Below, piece by piece: positions 9,530 through 19,407 of a stretch of DNA of 32,438 bases (position 1 is its first letter; each line of letters starts with the position of its first letter). The notes under the pieces are model-generated. The model saw nothing but the letters and a program-made list of their open reading frames with translations, was not told the origin of the DNA and did not search any database. This stretch comes from Cytidiella melzeri (Eukaryota; Basidiomycota; Agaricomycetes; Polyporales; Irpicaceae): contig JABYQR010000452.1 of the NCBI GenBank assembly GCA_022592445.1, positions 1 through 32,438 of the forward strand, read 5' to 3'. Both the position numbers and the translations under genes were made by a program.

Positions 9530-10085
9530 TCACTGTAAACCCCAGTTCAGTGCTTGTAGCTGAGCAGATGTGTGCGTGGAGAGTACTTCCTCTGTGTGAT
9601 CAACAAGGTACAGGGGTATGTTGTTCAGGAGTAAGTCCGCCTGGGTCTGCTGGCTGTTCCGATCATGAGCAAGTCCAATCAGAATTTTGAGGCATCTAGT
9701 TGTTGCCTCAATCTTCTGCTTGAGAATGCCGACAGTGGAAAGCTTATCACAGTCAAGGGTGCGGTGCAGGTGCTTGCAAGTGGCGGTCTTTGAGAGACTG
9801 CTTTTGAATATGCTTGGCAAGGGTTTGAGCGCGTTCCATGCATGGACACTCCTTAATGGACTCATTGTGATGAGCAAACTGGTTGTGCTTGAAAGTGGGG
9901 AGCCTGGGGCCTAGAAGGTGGTAGTAGGGACGGCATGAAACATATGAGACAATGGCTTCAACGTTCTTTTCTGTGTAGAGGTAGGGGCAACCTTGTTTGC
10001 ACAGCTCCTGTTGAGCCTCAAAGAAGAAATCGGCTTTGCAACAACGAATACACACATCTTTGGGCACTACAGCCACTAGGTGAGA
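9530..10085 (-). pseudogene. Unidentified Cys-rich protein fragment with one frameshift
   Basis: One frame reads VPKDVCIRCCKADFFFEAQQ and continues for about 100 codons through HIQKQSLKDRHLQ, then stops. The next frame continues from about 9760 as TLDCDKLSTVGILKQKIE and ends LQALNWGLQ followed by TGA at 9530. The two halves read as one protein of about 180 aa joined by a single-base shift. The C-x2-CC and C-x3-C residues near the start could bind metal. No family is recognised, and no ATG or promoter is clear; a run of 10 G (10129-10138) lies just upstream. Confidence 0.35.
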
Positions 10086-10344
10086 GTAGAGTCAAAAGTC
10101 CAGGCCAATACAACATACTGGTGAACCGGGGGGGGGGGTGTGGGGCAAAACCTTTCAAACTTTGAGGGTAAAGGGAAATGTGCGGTTCGCGCAATGTCCA
10201 GCCAAGCATACAGAGGTTATACCTAATGTCAACACTAGAACCAAACTCTGTGCAGAGCAAGGGAGTGACAATGTGGTGGGACCAATGAAGACTATAACAA
10301 TAAGGGGAGTGATGATGATGAGAGAGAGAGATGACAAGGAGGGA

Positions 10345-10707
10345 TGAGCTATCAATGAGCTTTAACCCAGGATGAATTAGCACAGTGAGATATCTAGTAC
10401 AAGGTGAACGTCACCTAAAGACCAGGAGGTAGAATCTGAGGTCCTTAGGGAGTTAGAGGGTGGGTTTATATACATCTCAGACAAGGACCCCTGGTGCTGG
10501 GTCTGTACTCCTAACACTGCCGTGGAAAGGTATGGTGTGCTGTGGTGTAATTTTCTACAATGTTCTAAAATGTTCCAGCACCTTCCATGGTTACGTGAGC
10601 AGTTTGTCACATGTACTTGATCACATGCAAGAGCCAGGGGCCATGAATAAAATAAGATAAGATAAATGAAAGGAAAAGAAAAGATAAAAGTGTGCATGTT
10701 CGTGACA
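10345..10707 (-). mobile_element. Solo LTR, family B (minus orientation)
   Basis: It starts TGTCACGAACATGCA on the minus strand and shares nearly its whole length with 26270-26628 on the plus strand. Shared blocks include CACATGTACTTGATC-type sequence, CAGTGTTAGGAGTACAGACC, CAGGGGTCCTTGTCTGAGATG, the TATA segment TGTATATAAAC and CTCCTGGTCTTTAGGTGACG. This order (TG start, CT-rich U3, TATA, short R/U5) is that of an LTR. No gag or pol flanks it. The 3' end is uncertain by about 20 bp. Confidence 0.65.
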
Positions 10708-10875
10708 TGAGCCATGTAATTGTAGCCATGGGGTCTTATAAATGCTGACTCACGTGCTAGTGTGACGTAGCAGCAAGTAACGTGACCACGTAGAGTATCT
10801 AAGCCCCGTGATACAGGCACTTACTCCATGTAAGTGTAAACCAGAGGTAAAATACAAAAGTAAGGGCTAGTCGGG

Positions 10876-11180
10876 CTATCCACAACAATGGGTGTTGCAT
10901 GCCAAGGTGTGTTCAACAACAACATTGGGTGAGCCAGTTAGATTGAACTGGATAAGCTTGCACTCATGATCATTGCCAACAAAGTCAGGAAATAGCCAGC
11001 AGTCGTGATGCGGTGCAAGCGAGCAATTGCACTTGAGGGAACCAAATGGGTCAGATCGCAAGGGCACAGGGCAGTCACTCTCTGTATTGAAGTAAGTACC
11101 AACAGTTGTCAAGTGAGTCTGCTACAGAGGCAACAACCAACACTGGCATTGGTCATTTTTTGAGAAGAATCTTTTGCAGA
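10876..11180 (-). repeat. Repeat A, copy 3
   Basis: The frame 11112-10876 reads SDCPVPLRSDPFGSLKCNCS, and later CWLFPDFVGNDHECKL and FNLTGSPNVVVEHTLACNTH. This aligns residue by residue with copy 2 at 7900-8100. Upstream, GTTGCCTCTGTAGCAGACTC aligns with GTTACCTCTGTACCGGATTT of copy 2, and a small indel breaks the frame between them. Confidence 0.55.
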
Positions 11181-11851
11181 AGGTTTGGCAGGCTTAGCAT
11201 ACAGGTCTGGTAGGGCAGTAGATGGAGGTTGCATGTGGTAGCAATGAAGTGGCAGTAGCGTGAGAAAAACAGACAGCAAACTGTAGATGGGTGGGGAATT
11301 GGTGCGCAGTCATTGCAAACTCAAGCTGTTGGGTGAGTTGCAGTCTCAGAGAACATGAACAAAGTATGAGAATGCAGGAAGATATTTGCCAGGGACGCAA
11401 TGGCTTAGAGCACAAAAGGGAACTGTCTCAATGCAATTGCAAGGCAAAGGGGGAACTTGGAGAGGTTGCATTCTGGCCTCAAATTTACTGTCAATGCTGC
11501 TTATATACCTAAGCTATGCCTTCTAACTCTTGCCTTTCTTGTGCTAAGCTTAAATGTGAGGGTGAAAGCCAAAATACCAAGCCATTTGAGCAAACAGAGG
11601 TAGATACAAACAGCAGAACACAGCGTGCACATGAGCGGGGTTTGGTGTACAACTTTTAAGCCTGGCCAAGCACAGGCCTGTAGTGCATGTGGTGTAATGT
11701 CAGCTGAGCAACACACGTCAGTCTGCAATAGGAGCTGAACTGAAATGCAACTCAAGTGTCAGACTCACTGGTATCGTTTTGCTGCAGATCCAAGGACTGT
11801 TGTGCTGTCACGGATCTCAGCTGTTGCCCGGTCCAGTCTTGCCTGTAGTAG
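11181..11851. other. Repeat-derived stretch, no supported gene
   Basis: Minus-strand open frames here (11194-11415, 11501-11755) are short and unrecognised. They lie between repeat A copy 3 and a longer minus-strand ORF, so they are probably decayed parts of the same element. Confidence 0.3.
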
Positions 11852-12214
11852 TCACATGAATTGCTGGGCAGGAAGGAGCTTTGTATAGGCACTGCCATCA
11901 GCTGTCAAATTGCCAAAGCTGATTAAGACTGCAGATTGATGTTCACAGCATTTGGGTTTGGGCCAAGAGCTGTTGCCAAGTTGTGTGCCAGGCTTGATAT
12001 CTGTTGCAATACAACCCAGGCAGAATGGTCTAAACACAATAGGACCAGATTGCATGTCTACGCAATTTCTGGGTATATCTGTATGACATTGTGAGTCACA
12101 AGAGTGACAGGGGCTGCTGCTAGTACATGCAAATATGCTCGTATTTAGGCCTGTTGCATGTCCAGCGGCTTCCAGGCATATTATTGTGTTGACCAGAATG
12201 ATATTGGGCTTCAT
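11852..12214 (-). CDS. Unidentified 120-aa Cys-rich ORF
   Basis: It begins MKPNIILVNTIICLEAAGHA and contains PCHSCDSQCHT and RPFCLGCIATDIKPG, two C-x2-C-type pairs, then SFGNLTADGSAYTKL. After the stop the same frame resumes as LLQARLDRATAEIRDSTTVL. It could be a fragment of a transposon-encoded protein lying upstream of repeat A copy 3. There is no hit to a family I know. Confidence 0.3.
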   Translation of the reverse strand: MKPNIILVNTIICLEAAGHATGLNTSIFACTSSSPCHSCDSQCHTDIPRNCVDMQSGPIVFRPFCLGCIATDIKPGTQLGNSSWPKPKCCEHQSAVLISFGNLTADGSAYTKLLPAQQFM

Positions 12215-12432
12215 AATCCTTCTAATGACTAATGGTGCTGTGGCAAGTTCTGTTTTTCGTCATCATCATTTCTTTTGTTGTCAAGTTTGCTCATTATTCC
12301 TTCATTCCTGTTGTTGCATCCTCACTGCCAGACACGTACTCCGGAGCTTAAACAATTGAACTGGAACATGCAATCAATTCGACAGATCAATACCAAAATA
12401 CCAGTCACTACACCTATCATCTCCGCACCTGT

Positions 12433-12735
12433 CATCATGGAGAATTCTACCATGGACACTGCTCTAATTGATGTCATTACAGCCGCAGGTATAGTTGCAA
12501 CACGGGCACAACCAAATGCCCAAGTCATAGCCAACAACAACAATACTAACCCATTAAGTGCAATGGCAAAAAGGGTTGTGACTTGCAGCACTTCTCGTGC
12601 CAGTGTAAAGCACACTGGGTGACAGCGAGAATTGCTGAGGAGTAGAAAAAGATTTTGACAGCAAACTACTGTCTCCCAGAACACCTCTTCAGTATTGTTT
12701 TTGCTATTCACTAGGATTTGCTGAAAAACCAGCAC
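12433..12735 (+). pseudogene. Second gag-like scrap
   Basis: The frame MENSTMDTALIDVITAAGIV, then PNAQVIANNNNTN, shifts by one base near 12555 into KCNGKKGCDLQHFSCQCKAH followed by WVTA. The order matches the gag at 5997-6847 (hydrophobic start, N-rich linker, K...GK.G.DL..F..QC...WVT). A stop follows at once, so only about 70 codons survive. Confidence 0.4.
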
Positions 12736-12885
12736 TGTTCATAATTAGCAACAATGATAATGATGCTGTCAGATGAGGGAGTAAGTGGTATAAGTGTGAG
12801 AGCCTTCCCCAGCCCTGTACGTGCCGTGCAGATAATAATTGACAGAAAAACCACTGTTGGGAATCATAACCCAGCTAGCAATGAC
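12736..12885. other. Short non-coding gap
   Basis: Nothing recognised. Confidence 0.3.
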
Positions 12886-13068
12886 CTGATCTTCAATAAT
12901 CAACCAACAGCAATTGTCCCCATGACCTGACCCCATGACCCAGTCCCAAGGCTAGACTTTTCCAGATGGTTCCAAGAACCAGAACATCATCTGCTAGCAT
13001 GTTCTACACTATGACATCATAGTTCCAGCATGTTACACAAGCTTCCAAAGAGTTCTATCATGTAATAC
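12886..13068 (-). repeat. Repeat C, copy 3 (inverted)
   Basis: It contains CAATTGTCCCCATGACCTGA, CCCCATGACCCAG, GGCTAGACTTTTC, ACTATGACATCATAGTTCC and AGAGTTCTATCATG. These are the complements of the diagnostic blocks of copies 1 and 2. Confidence 0.65.
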
Positions 13069-13514
13069 ACTGTGAGTAGGGCCAGCAAGGGGCAAGATAC
13101 AATTCCTGAAGTTCAAAATGTGCTTTGAATGTTTTACATCTTATGTGAAAGGATGTGTTTGGTTTGAAGTAGAGCATGTATCTATTGCAACTGACCATTT
13201 GTATCCTTCATCAACTGTTATTGACAGATCAAAGTTTATTTCTGTAGTGTGACCATTCTGTTCAGTATGTCTATCAGTGTGTATCCCATTGTGGAACAAT
13301 GTGTGAGCATTGTTACCAATGATATGCAAGTGAAATGGCTGTCACCATGCAATTGATTCCACGCAAGTAAAACTCATATCTACTAGCCTTCATAATATGT
13401 TTCAATTTGAGTAAAATGTCATTACCTCTATGATAGCAGGTGCACTTTTCATTTGATATGAAGTGCCTTCAAGCATCCATCCAGTTGGAAATAGTTTGCC
13501 CGTTGCATGAGCCA
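13069..13514. other. Stretch without a supported gene
   Basis: AT-rich sequence with short unrecognised frames. It lies directly downstream of the Helitron protein remnant, and no Helitron helicase or 3' terminal hairpin is seen here. Confidence 0.3.
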
Positions 13515-15142
13515 TTACACTTGATTTATTTTTCCAGCCATTCTTTGTGCAGCACCATACCAAAGACCATTGGCAAGTGCATTTTTTGGCAAAGAACCTT
13601 TACTGGTTACGCTGTAGCAAGTGGAACAAAGATATTCACAGTCTGCTAACAACACAGGTCTATCACAAGACTGAATGGGATCGGTGTCTAAAGTTCAAGA
13701 TTTACGAGTGACCTCTGGACGAAACAAGGGTGCCAGATTGACATTCACTTCTGACAGTTTCTTCACATTGTTAACTTTTGTCAGACATCCACAAACAGCA
13801 CAACCAGCTTCCTGCACGTTTGAAAAAGAGGAGTCTTCAACAAAACCAGCTACAATGTCCCGTATCTGTGTTTTTGATGGTACTTTTGGTGGAAATATGG
13901 ATGTTTTGTACCACTTGTTGCATGCCTCGCAATGACTGTAAGTATCGGCCGGACTTTGTGTCTTTTTGAACTTTTTATCACGGTGTCGACGCATTTTATT
14001 CCAACTAGAGTTCTCTTCATTTGGTTTAAAGACACAAACCCAGCTGTCACAAGACAAAGACAAGCACTGGTGAGACGTAAGTTTTTTTACAACATCTAGA
14101 CGGTTTGTATGTCCTCGGCTGATGCTGATGCTGTGGTGGTCACAGATGTCACACAGTATTCTAAGAGATAATCTATCAGCGAGAGTATGCAGTGAAGGCT
14201 TAGCCTTGATGGCAGTGTCAGACAGGATTTCTGCTCCATCTTCACCATGTATGTAACAGTCAAAAGAGTAAGTGTCTGCAGACAATTTATAATTACCCTG
14301 CAAGGTAAGTTGGATGTCTTCCTTTGACCATATATCATGCTTTCTGCCCCCACCCATATAGATACTGTCTCCAATCTGTACCACAACAAATTCTCTATAT
14401 TTCTCGGCTGGTTGATTAATCACAGCTATATCCGCTAACCACCTGTACAACAGTATTCGCGTCATGAGATTTGCAAATTCAATACGACGGTACTGGGTGC
14501 GAGTTGCCATCAGCCTTGCAAAAATTGCGAGAGAATCAACAGATTTCACCGGCGTGAACCAATACATAGTGTAGCTGGAAATAGATATCAGGTACAACGC
14601 ATACACATTTGGTACGCTACTACAAGGATGAGAGACTGTCATTTCAATTATCATCTTTGCCTGTGGCACAAGTTTTTCATCTTTGGTACTCGGCATTACC
14701 AAGCCACACATGAAGGAAAAGAGTATCTAGCTTGGTGCTTGCAGTCACCATATAGTTTGAGTTGGGCATTAATACATCATAGCATGGCCAGCAACACGTA
14801 TCTTGTAGAGTAGATTCATGTACGGAGTTTATAGCATCAGAAGAGCAAATGATACAGCTTACAAACGGCCTTGGCTGGTGACGTGGCAGGACTGATAGTG
14901 AAGCACAAACATTTGCAGTTGCTGCAAACCATGCGGTCACCATCAATATATAGTGTTGTGCAGCAGCATGCAGGACTGGTAGATGGGGTTGAGAAGCAGG
15001 CAAGTTGCGTACGCATGTGCCCAAGATCAATTGTTGATGTGTATTTGTACTTATTGTGATCAGGCGTCTGAGTATTAATGCATAGTCTGAGGCTGGCTGT
15101 GCAGATGGTAACTTGGGTAGACTTCTCACTGTTACCTGACAC
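13515..15142 (-). pseudogene. Helitron protein, N-terminal zinc-binding region, truncated
   Basis: The main frame (14711 to 13695) has SCDSWVCVF, PADTYSHCEACNKWYKTS, EAGCAVCGCLTKV and FRPEVTRKS. After an in-frame TGA (13695-13697) the same frame continues ADCEYLCSTCY...LPKNALANGLWYG and stops at 13515-13517. The succession CxxC...CAVCG...RPxVTR...CxxC...P.NALANGLW.G is typical of the N-terminal part of Helitron helicase polyproteins in mushrooms. The Rep (HUH) and PIF1-like helicase domains should follow but are absent, so the gene is truncated as well as nonsense-mutated. The first 150 residues (for example FVVVQIGDSIYMGGGRKHD) and a preceding frame (15142-14837, with VCSNCKCLC) are not recognised and may be further exons. 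The next gene ends about 190 bp upstream. Confidence 0.65.
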
Positions 15143-15334
15143 GATATTCTCTCTATTTGTCTGCTAAAGAGGCTATTGTTATACATAATTTTCCTACGGA
15201 CTATGCAACTATTTACACCTTATCACATAGGAAAGATAGCCAAAGTGCAATGAATGATACATGACAGTTTTGTCAGTATAAGTATTATCTATACAAAATA
15301 GGAATACAACGTATGGATAACAAATGTTTCATCA

Positions 15335-18322
15335 TTATTCAGGACGGCGGAGAATGGCAACACGGAGCATGTGAAGGTTAAGTTCATCGTGGTTATGTTT
15401 AGACTTGTAGACTCCAAAGAAATACTCTACCGCAACAAATGAACCAACAGGAATTTCTTCAGTCACTTCGTTGCCCCTTCCATCCCTTGAAGATCATGAA
15501 CAGAGGTGACATGTGAGAGGTCATATATCGGAACTATCAAAGGTGAGACAGTGGTACCACATGTAGTTATATGAACGACGTACCTTTAATCTAGATACCA
15601 GGTGCACCATTTTTAGCAAGTTTCTTGATCTCAGCGATAGACTCCTGGATATCCCCCGGCTTTTCAATGTCGCTATGAAGGACGGCTTTTGTACCGTAGG
15701 AGACAGCGGGAACAATAGCTGATGGAAACTTGCTTGAACCAGCCTGTTTTTTGGTGGGTGACAAAAGCTGAGGGTACCGGTCCTCCCCTACGCAATGATA
15801 GTGAGTATATGGGAGAAAACAATGTAAGTCAAGGCAGCTTACTACCAGGAAGTGAATGGAGGGTAACGCCGTTCTTCCATCCGTTGAGATACAACTTTGT
15901 CGGATCCTCATAATAACCCAAATGGTACGCTATGAAAGACCAGGTGCGGTTCCACTCGATAGTAAGAGGCTTGACTACGAGAAGATGCTGAGACAGGGTA
16001 TCTGGGGTATGTGTCCTTCCCAGGAGTTCTGGAGTCACAACACTTGACTCCGTGACTGTACCAAAAGTTACCAGCGCAACAGGAACCTTTGGCGCAGACT
16101 TGTGCCACAGGTAGGAATCACTAACAGTTGGATCACCCTCATACTTGAAATCGTACAGTGAGACCCGAGCCGGGTTGTAGACATATGAACCGTGAGTTCC
16201 GGTAGTAACACTATGGATCATGTTCCTGATATTAATTTGTCAGCACGCGTGACATGTTGTAAGTTGATAGCAAGAGAAACTTGCCTCTCATCATCAGAAT
16301 CTGCCTCAACACCAGCCAGTAGCATAGCCTCTGAAAACCATGCATACTCCATGAGTAACTCGTCAGGTCCACACAGATATTGCTTGGGTACAATGCTAGC
16401 AGACGAAGTCCGTATTGAGCTTGAACAGCAATATCAAATACTTACTTGACTATTGGGGCCAAGGGGGGCTCATAACTGTATATCAACTTCTCGTCCATCC
16501 AACGAAGGCTATCAGCGTCCTCGAGATTGAAACCAGCTCGCGATCAGGTGGAAGAACCTTAAACTTAGGCCTAGGAATCTCCTCCACAGGCAAGAAATCC
16601 TTAGACCCGGTTCCCTCCAAGTCCTCAAGATATACCGTTGGCTTGACAGTTGGAACCATGTCCTTCGTGCTTGGAAAAAGCTTCTTATGGACGGATGATA
16701 AAGTTGTCGAAGTCCTTACACCCAACATGAGTTTCTGACACAGTACAAAGTCATGCAGAATACTCACAAATTGCGAGAGCTTAGACACACTTTGACAGAT
16801 CAACATCAATAAATATGGTGTGAGTTCCGCTGAACTGGACATACGGAGTAGTCACATCAACAACCAATTTGGTATCATTGCAATCTGCAGGTTTACGTGT
16901 GTCTCCACGCTTTCTACACAATAACAGTCAGTAGTTGACAAACAGACGCAACTAAAATGAGATAAACATACTTCTTACGCGGGCTCTTCTCCACTTCATC
17001 AACGTCCGGAGTATCAAAGGGGTTAGCCAGATCCTCCTCGACTTTTGGAACCACCGTAGTCTTTGTAATGCCAGGTACCACCTTGAACTTGTGATTGGTC
17101 ACGACAACGGTAGTCTTCTGCTTTGTGGTGGCAGCAACCCCGTGGGTACCTGCCACGTTCCTGAGAGATGGCTTGGTAGGAGTAGAAAATACATCCTCTG
17201 TCTCAGATTGCCCTCTAAAGTATCACTATGAACCTGTATAGATGCTATGACTGTTGCAAATTACGTACTGTTGCTGAATGATTTCAATGTCCGAATCGGA
17301 ATCAATGACAGCTGCAGACTTCGGAGGTACTCTATGCGTGTAGGGATGAGTGAAGTGCTGGCACAAAGGACTTGACAGAACATACTTGTTACGGGAAGCT
17401 CGTGTAGATACCCGAGCATGGGCCTTTCCTTTACCCACCACAACTTCCTCCTCGCTCTCGAACAGCTTATCTGTTGAATGGTTGGGGGACGGTGGGGCAG
17501 GACTACACCTCCATAAGTCAGGACCAGGGCTGTGTTATATGAAACTTACCGCTTCATGCCTGATTTTCTGATGATGTAAGACAGTCAGTCAACATCAATT
17601 ACATGCAAGCACCAAAGGACATACTTGGGAGATGGAGTTGGAGGTGTATCAACAACCACAGTGGACTTCTTTCGCAACGGACTAGTAGAGGGTCTGGTGA
17701 ATGGCCCTTCATCTGGACTATAAACAATAATTTCAAAGGGATACAGTCAACACAGACAGTTGTTAATTACCTAGAAGCCTGACGTTCTATGTCAGAGTTG
17801 ACTTCCTCTCCCTCGTCTAACTCATCAACCTCTACCTCGTCTGAACCAATCTCAGTGCTGATATTTACAAAATGCACCGAATCAGTGAGTGTACAAGCAC
17901 ATATCAAACGATTGACGTACTTGTCTAGTTCCTGAGATGCTTCACCGACAATCTCAATGGATGGTTTTCTGAACATAACGATATATATTAGTACTCACAC
18001 AGACCAAGTACAATAACAACGTACTTGATGACCCGTCGACCCTTGGTTGGCAATTGACTATATTGCATAGACCTGTCTTCTGAGTCTGCGGATACATCGC
18101 CGGCATCCAGCCTTTTCCTGTACATACATTCAGCATTGACTAGTCAAAATCTGCAAGTACAATACTCACGTCCGGGTACCGCTGCGGGCATGATTGGGAG
18201 CCGCGGTTCTTCCTCGCCCGCTAGCATGTCCGCTGTGTCACAACAACAGGGATTGAATAGACATAAAAGCAGCATAGAGATCCAATCATGTACCGTGTAC
18301 CTCGGGTACTTCCTCTGGCCAT
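15335..18322 (-). CDS. Unknown intron-dense gene, about 704 aa, nuclear-type, with a candidate OB-like C-terminal motif
   Basis: ATG at 18320-18322, 70 bp below a TATATAAG box. Exons inferred from frame and splice sites: 18322-18294, 18232-18170, 18117-18025, 17968-17921, 17857-17771, 17717-17625, 17567-17550 (an 18-nt micro-exon), 17502-17386, 17331-17269, 17214-16972, 16913-16787, 16734-16558, 16519-16446, 16395-16285, 16225-15843, 15787-15599, 15533-15335. The first ~300 residues are disordered and charged (MARGSTRGTRGHASGRGR; acidic EVEVDELDEGEE; SPKK, SPRKKK), suggesting a nuclear, DNA- or chromatin-associated protein. The second half is folded (DADSLRWMDEKLIYSYEPP, SLYDFKYEGDP, LTIEWNRTWSFIAYHLGYY), ending IPVGSFVAVEYFF...LHMLRVAILRR then TAA. 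Introns 1-10 are all phase 2. The intron 16396-16445 is standard, and 16226-16284 is GC-AG. Two weak points: 16520-16557 is either a 38-nt intron or a frameshift, and a base seems missing in the C-run 15474-15477. No family is recognised. Confidence 0.65.
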
Positions 18323-18388
18323 TGGCAGGGAGTGTGAAGTATGATGAAGAGATAGAGATGCGCAAGATACTTTCACTTTGCGGGCAGC

Positions 18389-18397
18389 TTATATATC
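18389..18397 (-). promoter_or_regulatory. TATA box of the 704-aa gene
   Basis: Minus-strand GATATATAAGC about 70 bp upstream of the ATG at 18322, in the expected position for a fungal core promoter. Confidence 0.5.
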
Positions 18398-18529
18398 CTA
18401 ACCATCGCTGAATACAGTATTAATGCGTGTTGAATACCTGGTAGCTGCCTGATGGTAGAGCATCCAGACGTTAAAACAGAGCCCATCACATGTAAAATTT
18501 TCATTGTTTCACAAGGCACACATGTAATG

Positions 18530-19120
18530 TACGACGGTATTGCACAAGTGCACGTTGTAGCAGAAGGTCAGGCCAAATCACAAGCTGGACATTTCAATGT
18601 ATTTGATAACGTTTGGCGCACGGTGTATAGCATCAGTAAAATGAGGAGCTTAGTGAGCTCCACCTACGTTTCAGCCACACCTCTGCATTGTACATGTGCG
18701 TGCCCAAGGACAAGGTCCGAGCCAATTGCAAGCTGAACATTTCAATGTAATTGAAATTGTTTGTCACATAGTGTATAGCATTTGTGATACATGATGGTTT
18801 AGTATGCATGTGTGTGTACCATCTATGTTTCAGCCACACCTCTGCGTTGTACATGTGCACGTCACAGCACAAGGTCCGAGCCAATTGCAAGCTGATCATT
18901 TCAATTTTTTGATAGCGTTTGTCGCATGGTGTATAGGATCCGTACTATAAGATGGTTTAGTGCGTTCTACCATGTTTCAGCCACACTTCTGCATTGTACA
19001 TGTGCACAATAATTGCAAGCTGAACATTTCAATTTAATTGAAATTGTTTGTCACATAGTGTATAGCATATGTGAAATATGATGGTTTAGTATGCATGCGT
19101 GCGTACCACATATATTACAG
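18530..19120. repeat. Degenerate long tandem repeat, about four units, in the divergent intergenic region
   Basis: Each unit carries, in order, TTGTACATGTGC, GCAAGCTG(A/G)ACATTTCAAT, GTGTATAG(C/G)AT and GATGGTTTAGT. The CAAGCTG core starts at 18581, 18729, 18888 and 19016, giving spacings of 148, 159 and 128. The array fills most of the space between the start of the minus-strand 704-aa gene and the start of the plus-strand 262-aa gene. Confidence 0.75.
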
Positions 19121-19407
19121 CAGAGAACAGAGATAAAGCAAGGCAGTGAAGAAAAATTAGAGCCATATGTAGATCAAAACACCAGTTTTACCAGAAACAA
19201 ACTATTCAAAGATGTGGCGCCATGCACCAATCATATCAGAGCAATTATGCACAGAGTACATGTGCTAATAATCAAATATATGCCGGAAGGGTACTGGTTG
19301 CTTGAACAATTAGAATTGTTAGGAAGGTTCGAGCATGACAAGATCGGTCGAGAGTGCATTTGCATCTTGCCCATCAAACTTACCCCAACTCCCATTCAGA
19401 TACAACA

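Noticed and set aside
13141..13329. 62-codon minus-strand frame downstream of the Helitron fragment
   Set aside because: It lacks the residues expected for the continuation of the Helitron protein and has no other support.
16695..16734. Alternative reading of the exon at 16734 as THVGCKDFDNFIIRP
   Set aside because: It looks coding but needs a phase-1 junction that would create a TAA. The phase-0 junction gives a long frame that continues to 16558.
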